Assembly (NCBI GenBank): GCA_964623055.1
Contig: CAZURK010000009.1
Location: forward strand, 56,699 to 120,698
DNA length: 64,000 bases
Direction: 5' to 3'
Source: JADHUC01 sp964623055
Lineage (GTDB): Bacteria; Planctomycetota; Planctomycetia; Pirellulales; Pirellulaceae
Part shown: piece by piece, positions 9,309 to 19,014 of the stretch
Numbering within the stretch: the first letter of the stretch is position 1
Layout: each line of letters opens with the position of its first letter
Translations under genes and position numbers: made by a program
The notes under the pieces: model-generated
Database searches by the model: none
Told to the model about the DNA's origin: nothing
The model's input: only the letters and a program-made list of their open reading frames with translations

Positions 9309-12149
9309 CTAATTGGAGAAGTGGGGCTGGACGTGGGCGAAATTGTAGATCAACCGCTGGCCGATCCGTCCTCCGGGCTCGGAATCGCTTCTCCAGTCCA
9401 TCACCGTAACCGTGGCCGTCGGGGCCTTCGCCCGAAACACCCGCCAGACATAGTTGAACCACGCGCGGTGCTCACGATCGTAGGGACCGTGGGCGTGGCT
9501 GTAGCAGTTGTGCCCCACGTGGTTGAAGCATTTTTCGCCGATCAGTTCGACACCCTCCAACGTGACGCTGACCGCGTGAAGTTCCTGCTTGGACATGTCG
9601 TCGTAGTCCGAGCAGAACATGCGGAACGAGTACAACCGGCCTGGTTCCAGGTCTTTGATCTGCTGGCTGAAGACGTTGGGGCCTTTGTCGCTGCGAATCA
9701 TCAGCAGCCCCGTATCGCCCTCACTGGTACGCGGATAGCGTCCTTGGAGCCAACCGAGACCTTCCTGCCTGGCCACGCGGACGCTGCTGTCTTCGGCCGG
9801 ATCGACCGTCCAGCCGTTCGTCCCGTCGGCGAAATCCCCATTGGCCATGTGCGTTAGGTCATGCGGATCCGAGCATCGCGGCAGCGTGTTGCCTTCGATG
9901 CCGTAGTAGCGAAACAGGTGGTGCAGCCAGCGAATGCTCTCTTCATCGGCATAACTGGCCAGGTAGCTCATCAGCCCGTACGTCGCCCAGAACGCCGGGT
10001 CGTTGGCCACGATATTGACCTGCATGTCCAAGTACTTCTTGTAGTTCACTTCCGGATTCGAATTCAGGAACTCATTGGGGGCCGAGAAATACCCGAAACA
10101 GACCGCGATGTGCTCCAGCGACTCGGGGACGGCCTGGCGATAGGCCCACGCCCGGTCCACCAACTCCTGCTGGAGGAAATGCCTGGCCGCCTGCTCGTCG
10201 GTCTGCGTCTTGAGATAACGTTTCCAGGCGATCGTCGAATTGACTTCGACCAACGCCTTGATCATTTCGATCCCTTCCGGACCGGAGTAGAGATGGTTCG
10301 CGTACGGGTAGAACAGTCGGTCCTTGAACTCAGGCGCGACGGCCAACTTGCGAATCGCCTCGGCGTAGGCGGCGCAGTATTTGTCCGAGTTGCCGAATTC
10401 GTCGGCAATCGAACCGCCCAACCCCGGATGCGAAAAGCCCGCGGTCTTGCCGATGAAGTCAAACGCCTCGTCGGCCGTTATCAACTCGTGCTCCTGACCG
10501 CCGGGCCAGCGCGTCGTGGTTTTCCAGCCGTCCTCGGTTTTGATCCGGTACTTGGGCACGCTGCAATGAAACAGCGACCGCCCACCTCGTGCATGCCATT
10601 GCCTCACAAATGGGTTCTCGGTCTGGCCGGAGCTGAAAACCAGGGTGTTGACGTTCGGCAGAACGTATTTGTCGATGAACGCCGTGCCATAGTTCGGCGA
10701 GTTGCCCGCATGCGAGTACGGGCCGAACTCCGTGGTATGTGGATTCGAGCCGTAACGGGCATAAATCAACTCGGGAATCGAGCGGACGACGACCCGCTCG
10801 ACCGTCCCCGTGCCGGTGAGCGCCATATCGAGTTCATGCTCGCCCGCGGGTAGCGGTCGCATGGCCTCGAACGTACCGTCGGCCGGACCTGTCACGACGA
10901 TCATGCTTTTGCCGTTCGGGATCGACGGAATCGAGACCGATAGCTTTCCGCCGTCGTCAACCCTGGCGGCGCACGAGACGAAAACCCATCGCCGCCGGGG
11001 ATTCTGGAAGACGATTCGTTCTGAGCCCGCGATCTTGCCGGGCGTAATGTTGGCCAGCTCCCAGACAAGGTTGTTCAAGACCTTCACGCCCTCGAACCTC
11101 TTCGAGCGGCCGGGCCAAGCCACGGTCGAGGTGGATGCCTTGCCGATGGTCTGACCGTCTGCTCTTTTGATCCGGGCGACGACCTCGTACTCGCCGGCCT
11201 TCAGCCCGCTCGTATCGAGTTTCACGCTCTGCCGATTCCACGCCAAATCGAGCGGCTTTTCCCCTATCACCCGCCACTGACTGGTTCCTGGCTTTCCGAT
11301 TCCAACCTCCAGAACCGCACCGGCTGGCAGAGGTCGCATCAGCTCGTATTCGGCTGTCACGACCACCCAACCGGGATCGGGCATGGCCGTTGGCGCGACC
11401 TTTGGTGTGTCGAAATTGGCCGTGTCCTTTCCCATGGCCGCGGCCGTCGCTTTGTAGTGAACCAACACTTCGTCGTGCGCGAGCACGCGGTCGTAGACGC
11501 GAACCTCGTCGATCTCGCCCGCAAAGAAGTCCTGGCCCAAGCCCTGGCATCTGCCAATCCATAGCGGCAGCCCTTCGCGCTTCGGCGGATATCCCGTGAA
11601 CACCGCCTGCACCCGCCCGTCCCAGTAGACCGTCGCCTGCCCGCCGCGAAAGCTGACAGCCACGTGCGTCCACGTATCCTTCGGTGGGCGCGGAAGGCGG
11701 CAGTTCCGACTCTTCCGGCCGTCGGCCAGATTCACCAAGAAAATGGCGTCCTTCTCTTCCTTATTGTAAGTGTTGAACGCCAACGCAAGTCGGATGTCTT
11801 GCCAAGAGCCGCTGCAGCTCCAATCGACCAAACCGCCCTGCCATCGGCGCGGTCGGAACCATAGCTCAAAGGCCCCCTCGTCCCGCCTGGCGAAGTCGTC
11901 GCCAGCGGCGGCCTCGATGTAGTCACCCTCGCCTTCCAGGCGCAACGCGAACCCATCACCGCTCTTGACGAACTTGCCCCCATGAATCGTCCCATCGTTG
12001 CCTCGTCGCGAGGCATCCTTGGCCACAGCCCCGTCGCCCTCGTCGAATCGGTAATGCGCCACGAGCCCCGGCTCAGCACCCACCGCGTACGAAACGACCA
12101 TTACCGGGAGAGCAAACGTCATCGTGTACAGCATGCCACGTACAAACAT
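9309..12149 (-). CDS. Large exported LamG-domain protein
   Basis: 946 residues when started at the ATG at 12149, which has GGAGGAG eight bases upstream and opens directly on a Sec leader (MFVRGMLYTMTFALPVM). An in-frame ATG at 12188 is rejected because those codons fall in a repeated element. Residues about 30-235 form a LamG/concanavalin-A-like fold: LVAHYRFDEGDGAVAKDASR at the start, EIDEVRVYDRVL at the end. A beta-rich middle region follows. A helical region (about 490-760) has the look of a hydrolase domain, but I see no diagnostic catalytic motif. A C-terminal carbohydrate-binding-like module with many aromatics ends the protein. It is probably secreted and binds glycans. The 284-base gap downstream holds no gene I can support. 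Confidence 0.7.
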   Translation of the reverse strand: MFVRGMLYTMTFALPVMVVSYAVGAEPGLVAHYRFDEGDGAVAKDASRRGNDGTIHGGKFVKSGDGFALRLEGEGDYIEAAAGDDFARRDEGAFELWFRPRRWQGGLVDWSCSGSWQDIRLALAFNTYNKEEKDAIFLVNLADGRKSRNCRLPRPPKDTWTHVAVSFRGGQATVYWDGRVQAVFTGYPPKREGLPLWIGRCQGLGQDFFAGEIDEVRVYDRVLAHDEVLVHYKATAAAMGKDTANFDTPKVAPTAMPDPGWVVVTAEYELMRPLPAGAVLEVGIGKPGTSQWRVIGEKPLDLAWNRQSVKLDTSGLKAGEYEVVARIKRADGQTIGKASTSTVAWPGRSKRFEGVKVLNNLVWELANITPGKIAGSERIVFQNPRRRWVFVSCAARVDDGGKLSVSIPSIPNGKSMIVVTGPADGTFEAMRPLPAGEHELDMALTGTGTVERVVVRSIPELIYARYGSNPHTTEFGPYSHAGNSPNYGTAFIDKYVLPNVNTLVFSSGQTENPFVRQWHARGGRSLFHCSVPKYRIKTEDGWKTTTRWPGGQEHELITADEAFDFIGKTAGFSHPGLGGSIADEFGNSDKYCAAYAEAIRKLAVAPEFKDRLFYPYANHLYSGPEGIEMIKALVEVNSTIAWKRYLKTQTDEQAARHFLQQELVDRAWAYRQAVPESLEHIAVCFGYFSAPNEFLNSNPEVNYKKYLDMQVNIVANDPAFWATYGLMSYLASYADEESIRWLHHLFRYYGIEGNTLPRCSDPHDLTHMANGDFADGTNGWTVDPAEDSSVRVARQEGLGWLQGRYPRTSEGDTGLLMIRSDKGPNVFSQQIKDLEPGRLYSFRMFCSDYDDMSKQELHAVSVTLEGVELIGEKCFNHVGHNCYSHAHGPYDREHRAWFNYVWRVFRAKAPTATVTVMDWRSDSEPGGRIGQRLIYNFAHVQPHFSN

Positions 12150-12161
12150 CGTCGTCTCCTC

Positions 12162-12268
12162 CGCGATCCATTTGGCAGTGCAGTTCATGGCCGTAGCAGA
12201 ATAATCGAGGACAGAATGATGGCTCTTTGTCTCCCACTATTCTGCCCCTGATCGTTCTGCAGAACAAT
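12162..12268. repeat. Dispersed repeat, copy A (core ATCATTTTGCC type)
   Basis: About 107 bases, near 87% identical by eye to 17451-17556. It contains an imperfect hairpin with arms around CAGAATGATGG and CCACTATTCTG. It begins 13 bases upstream of the start codon of the LamG gene, just beyond its ribosome site, so it must be transcribed in that leader or contain its promoter. Between it and the next palindrome (12269-12375) I see no gene. Confidence 0.75.
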
Positions 12269-12375
12269 CACGGCGACCTGTTGCACTCGTTCCCGGCGGG
12301 AGGGACAATTTGGCGTAGACTGCACGCTCAGTGAGTGTTTCTTGGCAATGCTACCTCACGTCATTCGGTTTTGTC

Positions 12376-12433
12376 TGTACGATGGGCCTCCGAGCCCGTC
12401 GGGAAATGGTCGGCCTCGGAGGGCCAACCTACA
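12376..12433. repeat. Palindromic element, GGCCTCCGAGCC family
   Basis: Imperfect inverted arms 12376-12400 and 12408-12433 (about 80% complementary). The outer ends read TGTAC and CCTACA, and the core is GGGCCTCCGAGCC against GGCCTCGGAGGGCC. It lies 84 bases before the start of the secreted protein at 12517, in a 367-base gene-free stretch that otherwise holds only repeat copy A. Confidence 0.6.
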
Positions 12434-12516
12434 AGAAGAAGAGACGTGAGGCACTACGCGTTTCCGGCGTTCTGTATTGTGAGACGGCTTTCCGTCAGCA
12501 CCACGGGAGGGCCCTG

Positions 12517-13746
12517 ATGAAGATTTGCCATGCGGGTTTGCCGTTAGTCGTCTTCGGTTGGATTTGCACACCCCTTCTTGCTCATGACAATCTAGCCAGT
12601 GACAGATCGGCTAGTTTTGGCTACGTGGCGGAACCAGAGCGATCGCCGGCACCTCGCTATCGGAGGATCGAAGATGGCTTACCTGCCGGGATTTCCAGGA
12701 GCCGACTGATCGCAGGCATCGATCCCAAGGGGGCCTTGGCGTGGAGATTCGGCTGGTTTACCTACGGCGAAAATCATTCTCGTTCTGTCGCAGTCGCCCT
12801 GAAAGGTGAATCGTGCACGGATCTGTTCGTGGATGTCAATCGTGATAAACGATTCTCGCTCGATGAACGATTTGAGACCTGCCCAGAGGATCCCCAACGA
12901 TGGCGTGTGGTGATAGGGGCTGAATTCCCGAGTGTGAACAATCAGTACGATCAGGTCGTGAGGTCTATTCTCGTCCGCCCCGCTGGAGAGAAGGGACTCG
13001 TTGAGATCGCGACACAAGGTGTCATGGAAGGTTCCGTCGCGGTCAACGGAATGGGCATGCGTGCCGTTCGTGTGGATCGGAACTCGAACGGATGCTGGTC
13101 CGACTCGCAAGATCGAATTCTGCTAGACACGAATGGCGACGGCGCGGCCGACCCGATTGGCGAGAGGTTCGCGTGCGATACGATTTGTCGCATCGACGGG
13201 AAACGCTTCGCCTTGCAGAGTGACATGCGCGGTGAACGACTTGAGTTGGTCGAATTCTCAGGCTCGGGCACCGTACTCGCCCAACTGAGAATGCAGTCTG
13301 ATTCGGCTGTTATCAGCGATGTTTCGGGAATGATGGTATCGCGAGCCGGTGTTCGCGTTCCCATCCGCTCGCTCGATCAGCGGATCGAATGTCCGGTTGG
13401 CCACTATCGTATCGAAACACTGACGCTAAAAGTCGCTGATGGGGAGGTCAACTACTCGTTTCGATTTTCGAGCCGCAATACCTTGGAGCACGGCATCAAG
13501 GTTCGGACCGGACATTCCACTGAAGTCGATCTACTAGGTGATCTAACGCTCACCAGCAGGCAATCGACTGTTATCGATGCGGATGGCGCCACTTTGGATA
13601 TCACACCGCAACTTGTGACAACCAGCGGCCTGTATCTGTGTGACAGCAAAGTAGGTTCCGGCATACCGACGCTCGATAATCGGCTGCTGGTGGAGTCGGT
13701 TTTCGAAGGCCAGATCATCAACAACAGCTCCAGCGGGTTTTCGTGA
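12517..13746 (+). CDS. Exported protein with EF-hand-like calcium loops, unknown function
   Basis: 409 residues. The ATG at 12517 has GGGAGG seven bases upstream and starts a clear Sec leader (MKICHAGLPLVVFGWICTPL, cleaved near LLA-HD). The frame is open for another 62 codons upstream, but that part overlaps a palindrome and is rejected. Calcium-loop-like segments are seen at DLFVDVNRDKRFSLDERF and DRNSNGCWSD, followed by DTNGDGAADP, as in dockerin or thrombospondin type 3 repeats. The rest is predicted beta-rich. It is followed 122 bases later on the same strand by another large secreted protein and may be co-transcribed with it. No enzymatic motif was recognised. Confidence 0.68.
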   Translation: MKICHAGLPLVVFGWICTPLLAHDNLASDRSASFGYVAEPERSPAPRYRRIEDGLPAGISRSRLIAGIDPKGALAWRFGWFTYGENHSRSVAVALKGESCTDLFVDVNRDKRFSLDERFETCPEDPQRWRVVIGAEFPSVNNQYDQVVRSILVRPAGEKGLVEIATQGVMEGSVAVNGMGMRAVRVDRNSNGCWSDSQDRILLDTNGDGAADPIGERFACDTICRIDGKRFALQSDMRGERLELVEFSGSGTVLAQLRMQSDSAVISDVSGMMVSRAGVRVPIRSLDQRIECPVGHYRIETLTLKVADGEVNYSFRFSSRNTLEHGIKVRTGHSTEVDLLGDLTLTSRQSTVIDADGATLDITPQLVTTSGLYLCDSKVGSGIPTLDNRLLVESVFEGQIINNSSSGFS

Positions 13747-13828
13747 GGCAGCTTCTGCCCGGTCTCGTGTCGAGTCCCTGCAGGAATAGATGTGTCGAAG
13801 GTAACGACGTGGATGAAGTTTGATTCCG

Positions 13829-13843
13829 GCCCCTTAGCGGGGC
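13829..13843. terminator. Small GC hairpin between two same-strand genes
   Basis: GCCCC at 13829-13833 pairs with GGGGC at 13839-13843 around a five-base loop. There is no T-tract. It may be a weak terminator for the 12517 gene or simply a short member of the palindrome set. Confidence 0.25.
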
Positions 13844-13868
13844 TGATTCGAGAGCGCGCCGGGGGGCA

Positions 13869-16800
13869 ATGATGGGAAGACATGCACTGTTTGGTGCCCA
13901 AATGGCGATCGTATTTGCCCTCGTGGTTACATCTGCTGAGGTCTGCCCAGGTCAGGCACAGCCGGCCACGCCCGACGCGATCGTCGATTCGCGAATCGAG
14001 CTCTCGGGCCGAGTGACCGACGAGTCACAGAACGCGATCAGCCGCGCCACTGTGACGCTGATTGCGGCCACGCATTTGTGGGATCGCCAATATGCGGATT
14101 TCGACCCGCGACGCGCGTGGCTCGAGGTGGAGACCGATGAGCAGGGGCGTTTTCAACTCGGCTTTGCCAGCACTGATCAACGGTTCTTGGTGCCAGGAGA
14201 CTCGTTGCTGTTGGTACGAGCGAGCGGCTTCCAAGCACATTTGCGAGAAGTACCGATGGCTCGCATGCAAGTGGATGTGCCAGTCGAAGTGCAGCTTGAT
14301 CGGTCCCGGCCTGTAGACATCGACGTTGTGGGCCCGGACGGTCATCCTGTCCCGAAAGCGTCTGTGTTTCCTGCGTCGCTTCACGGCCTGCTGGTGCCGT
14401 GGGCGGTTGCCCGAAAACTCCCCGTGGCCATAACGGACTCGCGGGGACGCTGCCGGCTCGATTTTTGTTCGCCCGGCTCTCTCGACGGCGTTTTCGTGAC
14501 TGCTCCAAAAGTCGGTAACCAGCGGCTGCCTGTGAGTCACCTACGAGATGGGCGGTTACAGGCACGAACGATGGTCACCCGAGCCATCGACGGCCAGATC
14601 AGCTCACCGGGTCTCGACGCAGTGCCGGGTATTGGCGGTGTGAGAATGTTCGTTGTCACTCGCCCGCCTGCGAGAGCGAGCATTCTGAATCAGCCGATTC
14701 AGTCCTCGTGGGCGATTGCGGCCATTGACCGGTCCGGGCAATTCCAGGTAGCGGCTATGGGAGTCGGCGAATTGAGCTACTCTCTGAGCTGCCAAAGGAG
14801 CTTTCCTTTTCGCGAGCCTTACCGGGATCAAGCCCTCTTACTCGAAGCCGGCACGGGACGTTTTCGTTGGAAAATCGAGTTTCAGAAACAAGCGAAACTG
14901 ATAGCCAGCGTCATTGATGCCCAAACGAGTGCTCCGTTGCCCAATATCTATATTTCTTCCTGGGACGGTCGGCTCAAGCCCATCTTTACGAACGCGAACG
15001 GGCAAGCGGAGTTCTACCGAACTTTTGACGATGTCGCGTACTTCCCGCAGGATCCCTTAGGCGAGCACTTTCAGCCAAATCCGGTTTATCGGGGTTCAGA
15101 CAAGCTACCAGACGACAACGGCCAGATTGTGCTGGAAAGCGTTGCCCTCACCCGTAGTTCCTCCCGGCAAGGTCGAGTCGTCGACGAACACGGTCGTGCG
15201 GTCGCCGGGGCGAGGGTGGAATTCGAGTACGTACAGAAAGGATTTACGCGGTCAGATGTTGCCTACTCGAATTCGATGGGCCGATTTCGATTGACTGGCG
15301 TGGCGGATCAAACCGCATTGGAACTGCGTGCTGTGAAGGAGCACTCCGCTTCGAAACTCGTGAGTGTTGTTTGGCCGCCCTCCGAGTCCTTCCTGTTGAC
15401 GGTCGTTCCGAAGCCAGTCGCGACGCCAAACGGGCGCATCGTCGATCTGCGCGGTAAGCCGATCGCGGGCGTGGGCGTCACACTGAAGCGTGCAACTGTG
15501 TTTATCAAGGGCTATGGTTGCGAGGAACTGCATGCAGACGATCTGTACCGCACTCCGATTGTGGCACGGACGGACATCCTGGGTAGATTCAAGTTTCCGG
15601 CGACGATTGACTACGCACAACGGTTGCAGTTGCAGGTCTGCGACGAAGGCTATTTTCCGTACTACTCGCCATTCGTTGATGGATCGAAGATCGGCACGAG
15701 CGGTCAAGATGCGGATGAATTGATGCTTGATTTGGGCGATTTTCGAGTCATGAGACGGCCCGACGTGCGGGCGGTCACCTTGCTTGTCGAGTCATCTATC
15801 GGCGAGCCGGTTGCCAATGCCGAGATTGTGATCGTCGGGGCGAGAACCGGAACGACGCGCGGCAGCACCGATGAAGCGGGATCGTTACGGCTTGACGTTC
15901 GCCACGGGAAAGCAGTTATTGCCGTACGAAGTGCTGGTCACGCCGTCTATTTCGCCGAAATGCCAGTGGAGAAGACGTCGTTGCGGATTGTCTTGCCAGA
16001 ATTGGCGACGCGATCGGATTTGAACGACAATCGGTCGATCTGGAGTATCGACAAGAAGGAGTTTGCCTCCGCGGCCCAAAGGATCTTTGCATCGGTCGAA
16101 CTGCCCGATCCCAACTCGACCACCTATCATCGGCTTCGAACGTACGTCGGAGCGCTCGCCGTACTGAATCCGGATGAGTTTATTCAGTACGTGCAACGCA
16201 ATTCATCGAAAAGTTCTGACCTGGAACAAATCGGTCGGAACAGTTTTTACGCGGTGCTGGCGTGCAAGCCCGATTTGATCGAAAGCGCCATCGAGAATTC
16301 ACTGATTGCGGACGACAGCCCTTCTCCTCTCATCACTGCTGCAATGGCAAGCGAGGACCAAGACTTTCAGAACGAGTGGCTTGCGGAGGCGCTGGTCAAG
16401 GCACGCGGGCTGTCTGGGGAGGAACAACTGTACGCGTTGGCAGGGTTAGCTCGGGTTTTCCTGACCGCCGGTCGTGTCGACCTTGCCAAGCAGATTGCCG
16501 TCGAGTTATGGTCGAATGCCCCGGATCTTCAAGCGATTGTGCGATCGGGTGTACGCCAAGAGAAGATTGGTGAATCGCGTCTGGTCGGGCCCATCGTGGC
16601 GTTGATCGATCTTGAGCGTGCGAGACGGCTGATCTCGTTAACCGGAACGGAAATCGAGATTCCCCGTCTTCATGCACTGGCGCAGCTTGATAGGTGGCAA
16701 GCCTTTCCTGAAGAACTGGTCCAGCAGCTAAACGACCATTCCTTCGGGCCGCTGGAAAGTGCCGGTTTCCAGTCGTGGCTCAGCAACAATACCGCGTACC

Positions 16801-17402
16801 CGCACTTGCCGATGCAAGGACTACCCGCTCCCGATCGTGTTGCGTCCCTCATTGACGATGCAAAGACCAGGTTGCGGTTCTTGGTCTATCATGCGCGCAT
16901 CACCACGAATCGAGAACTGCGCCGTCAATTACTGGAGGTGGCGGCCGATGCGATTCGCAGATGCGAAGCAACGTCGTCGGGCGACCACTATTCGTTTCAC
17001 TACACAAGCAGGCTGCTACCCGAGTTGCGATTGTTTCGGGACATCGATCCCGACTCGCTAGATCTCCTGATCTTCAGCACGCTTTGGAATCTGCCTCAGC
17101 AGTTCGAAGGGGACCGTCTGCAGACCGTGTTGGGGGGAGCCGCGCAGATCATCGCCCTGCGTGACAGACGTCTCGCTCGCACATTGATCGAGCCGGCTTT
17201 GCAGGATCGGGGCTGGCTGTTCATGGGGCGGCAGTCGGGATTCGGGCGAAACAAGACGCTGAACTCCGTCGCCCGGATTGATCCTGATTGGAGTGTGGAG
17301 TTGGTTGATGTCTTGTGCAAGGAAGAACTGCGGCATAATCCAGTGGACCAACTCGAGCTGCGGTGCGGGATGGTCCGTGCTCTACTAGCACACGCCAAGT
17401 AG
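13869..17402 (+). CDS. Large exported protein with carboxypeptidase-regulatory-like domains
   Basis: 1177 residues with a Sec leader (hydrophobic about 6-24, ending in Ala/Gln). The N-terminal two thirds contain several Ig-like carboxypeptidase-regulatory domains. Their opening strand is visible as GRVTDESQNAISRATVTL near residue 46, GRVVDEHGRAVAGARVEF near 438 and GRIVDLRGKPIAGVGVTL near 520. The last third (about 730-1177) is alpha-helical and TPR/HEAT-like with many Leu and Ala. No catalytic site is evident. Such proteins in planctomycetes are thought to be periplasmic or surface adhesion and scaffold proteins. It follows the EF-hand-like protein gene on the same strand. Confidence 0.72.
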   Translation: MMGRHALFGAQMAIVFALVVTSAEVCPGQAQPATPDAIVDSRIELSGRVTDESQNAISRATVTLIAATHLWDRQYADFDPRRAWLEVETDEQGRFQLGFASTDQRFLVPGDSLLLVRASGFQAHLREVPMARMQVDVPVEVQLDRSRPVDIDVVGPDGHPVPKASVFPASLHGLLVPWAVARKLPVAITDSRGRCRLDFCSPGSLDGVFVTAPKVGNQRLPVSHLRDGRLQARTMVTRAIDGQISSPGLDAVPGIGGVRMFVVTRPPARASILNQPIQSSWAIAAIDRSGQFQVAAMGVGELSYSLSCQRSFPFREPYRDQALLLEAGTGRFRWKIEFQKQAKLIASVIDAQTSAPLPNIYISSWDGRLKPIFTNANGQAEFYRTFDDVAYFPQDPLGEHFQPNPVYRGSDKLPDDNGQIVLESVALTRSSSRQGRVVDEHGRAVAGARVEFEYVQKGFTRSDVAYSNSMGRFRLTGVADQTALELRAVKEHSASKLVSVVWPPSESFLLTVVPKPVATPNGRIVDLRGKPIAGVGVTLKRATVFIKGYGCEELHADDLYRTPIVARTDILGRFKFPATIDYAQRLQLQVCDEGYFPYYSPFVDGSKIGTSGQDADELMLDLGDFRVMRRPDVRAVTLLVESSIGEPVANAEIVIVGARTGTTRGSTDEAGSLRLDVRHGKAVIAVRSAGHAVYFAEMPVEKTSLRIVLPELATRSDLNDNRSIWSIDKKEFASAAQRIFASVELPDPNSTTYHRLRTYVGALAVLNPDEFIQYVQRNSSKSSDLEQIGRNSFYAVLACKPDLIESAIENSLIADDSPSPLITAAMASEDQDFQNEWLAEALVKARGLSGEEQLYALAGLARVFLTAGRVDLAKQIAVELWSNAPDLQAIVRSGVRQEKIGESRLVGPIVALIDLERARRLISLTGTEIEIPRLHALAQLDRWQAFPEELVQQLNDHSFGPLESAGFQSWLSNNTAYPHLPMQGLPAPDRVASLIDDAKTRLRFLVYHARITTNRELRRQLLEVAADAIRRCEATSSGDHYSFHYTSRLLPELRLFRDIDPDSLDLLIFSTLWNLPQQFEGDRLQTVLGGAAQIIALRDRRLARTLIEPALQDRGWLFMGRQSGFGRNKTLNSVARIDPDWSVELVDVLCKEELRHNPVDQLELRCGMVRALLAHAK

Positions 17403-17450
17403 CCCGTGGAAAATCAGCTCGCAGGCCGGAGCAAGCACCCAGAACACCAG

Positions 17451-17556
17451 CGCGATACATTTGCCGATGCACTTCATGCCGTAGCAAAATAATGGAGGGC
17501 AGAATGATGGCTCTTTGTCTCCCATCATTTTGCCCCTGATCATTCTGCAGGACAAT
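17451..17556. repeat. Dispersed repeat, copy B (core ATCATTTTGCC type)
   Basis: Homologous over its whole length to 12162-12268. The hairpin is better preserved here: GGCAGAATGATGG pairs with CCATCATTTTGCC around CTCTTTGTCTC-like bases. It lies in the 200-base gap between two convergent genes, so it may act as a transcription barrier; no other feature is seen in that gap. Confidence 0.75.
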
Positions 17557-17602
17557 CGCCGGCAGAACAATGCACGGGGAGAAATCGCTGGTTCCATTCA
17601 CC

Positions 17603-18946
17603 TCAAGCGTCAAGACGCCAAGGGTCGCGCATCGCGCGGGTCAGCATGCGGCTGGCTTCAGCGTCGCCGACAATCTCCTCCTTGTCCGGATCCCAGCGGA
17701 TCTTGCGTCCGAGCCGCGTGCAGATGTCGGTCAGGTGCGAGATGGTGTCGCTGCGCACCGCAACGTCGATGTTGGAAACCGTTTGCTCCCTGCTCTTGAT
17801 GCAATCGAGGAACTGGCGCTGTTGGCCTGGACTTTTCATTAGGTGGATTTCATTCGGGCCGATTTGCGAATCCAGCAACGATTTCGGCTCGGCATCAATA
17901 TGGCCGCGTTTGACGTACACCCAGCCTTCGGTCCCTTGGAACACGACCCCCTGCTTGTTCTGTTTGTTATCGGTGTAGATCATCTTCACGCCGTCTGCGT
18001 ACGTATGTTGGACTTTCCAACTGACGGCACAGTCGGCCAGCCCGTCATCGGGGAACGTGGCCGTTCCTTCGACCTCGACCGGGCCGGTGTGGTCCGTGCC
18101 GTGGCCCCATTGGGCGATGTCCAGGTGGTGGATGCCCCAGTAGCCGCCGATGCCGCCCAAGCAGTAGTCGGAAATGTGGTACCAGATGCTGTAGCTGTGC
18201 TCCCCGGTCCACGGCCGACAGCGATGATACGTGTACGGAGCCCACGGCGCGGGGCCCAGCCACAGGTCATAGTCCAGGTAATCCGGCACGGGTTCGGTGG
18301 GCTGATTCGGAAAGGCGAAGTCGTGAGGCACACCAACCACGATCGTATGCAACTCGCCGATGCGTCCGTTGCGGACCAACTCGCAGCCAAACCGAAAATT
18401 CTCGCCGGACCGTTGCTGAGTGCCCCATTGAAACACGGCGCCGTATCGGTGACAGGCTGCGCGAAGAGCCTTATCTGCGGCCAGGCTCAATCCCAGGGCC
18501 TTTTCCGTGTAGATATCCTTGCCGTTTCGCACAGCTTCCAGGGAATGCAGCACGTGCCAATGATCGGGCGAAGCAATGCACACGGCGTCAATGTCTGGCC
18601 GGCCGCACAGTTCGCGGAAGTCGTTGTAAGCGGCACAATCACTGCTGCCGTAGTGTTTGTCGACGATCCCTTTGGCCATTTCGCGCTGCTTGCCGTTCAC
18701 ATCACAAACGGCAACCACACGAGCGTCACGTTGCCCGAGAAACGCTCTCATTAGCGTCGGGCCGCGATTTCCATGCCCGATGCAGCCCACCGCAATGCGC
18801 TCGCTCGGCGCCACCTGGGCGCCTTTGCCCAACGCAGACGCTGGAATGATTTGGGGAGCGGCGACAGCACTCACGGCAGCAGCAAGAAAACGCCGCCGGG
18901 AATGGCGATTGGCGTTCGCGGCCTTGCCAAGGTATTCACTTTTCAT
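17603..18946 (-). CDS. Gfo/Idh/MocA-family oxidoreductase, Tat-exported
   Basis: 447 residues, started at the ATG at 18946 (GAAGGG upstream) rather than six codons earlier. A Tat leader is visible: SRRRFLAAAVSAVAA around residues 16-31. The Rossmann fold has GCIGHGNRG at 54-62, and the C-terminal alpha/beta domain includes a His-rich segment (GIHHLDIAQWG). The family oxidises sugars or their derivatives with NAD(P). The usual EKP motif reads EKA (148-150), so the Lys is kept and the Pro lost. Tat export is expected because the enzyme must fold with its cofactor first. An M14 peptidase gene lies 68 bases upstream on the same strand. Confidence 0.88.
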   Translation of the reverse strand: MKSEYLGKAANANRHSRRRFLAAAVSAVAAPQIIPASALGKGAQVAPSERIAVGCIGHGNRGPTLMRAFLGQRDARVVAVCDVNGKQREMAKGIVDKHYGSSDCAAYNDFRELCGRPDIDAVCIASPDHWHVLHSLEAVRNGKDIYTEKALGLSLAADKALRAACHRYGAVFQWGTQQRSGENFRFGCELVRNGRIGELHTIVVGVPHDFAFPNQPTEPVPDYLDYDLWLGPAPWAPYTYHRCRPWTGEHSYSIWYHISDYCLGGIGGYWGIHHLDIAQWGHGTDHTGPVEVEGTATFPDDGLADCAVSWKVQHTYADGVKMIYTDNKQNKQGVVFQGTEGWVYVKRGHIDAEPKSLLDSQIGPNEIHLMKSPGQQRQFLDCIKSREQTVSNIDVAVRSDTISHLTDICTRLGRKIRWDPDKEEIVGDAEASRMLTRAMRDPWRLDA

Positions 18947-19014
18947 CGGTATCCCTTCGTCCATTGAGGATGGTTTCGTGTCAACGTGGCGTGTCTACGT
19001 GATATCGTTGGCCC

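Noticed and set aside
12331..12516. N-terminal extension of the EF-hand-like protein by 62 codons
   Set aside because: It reads through a palindromic element and lacks a leader; the ATG at 12517 has a good ribosome site and signal peptide.
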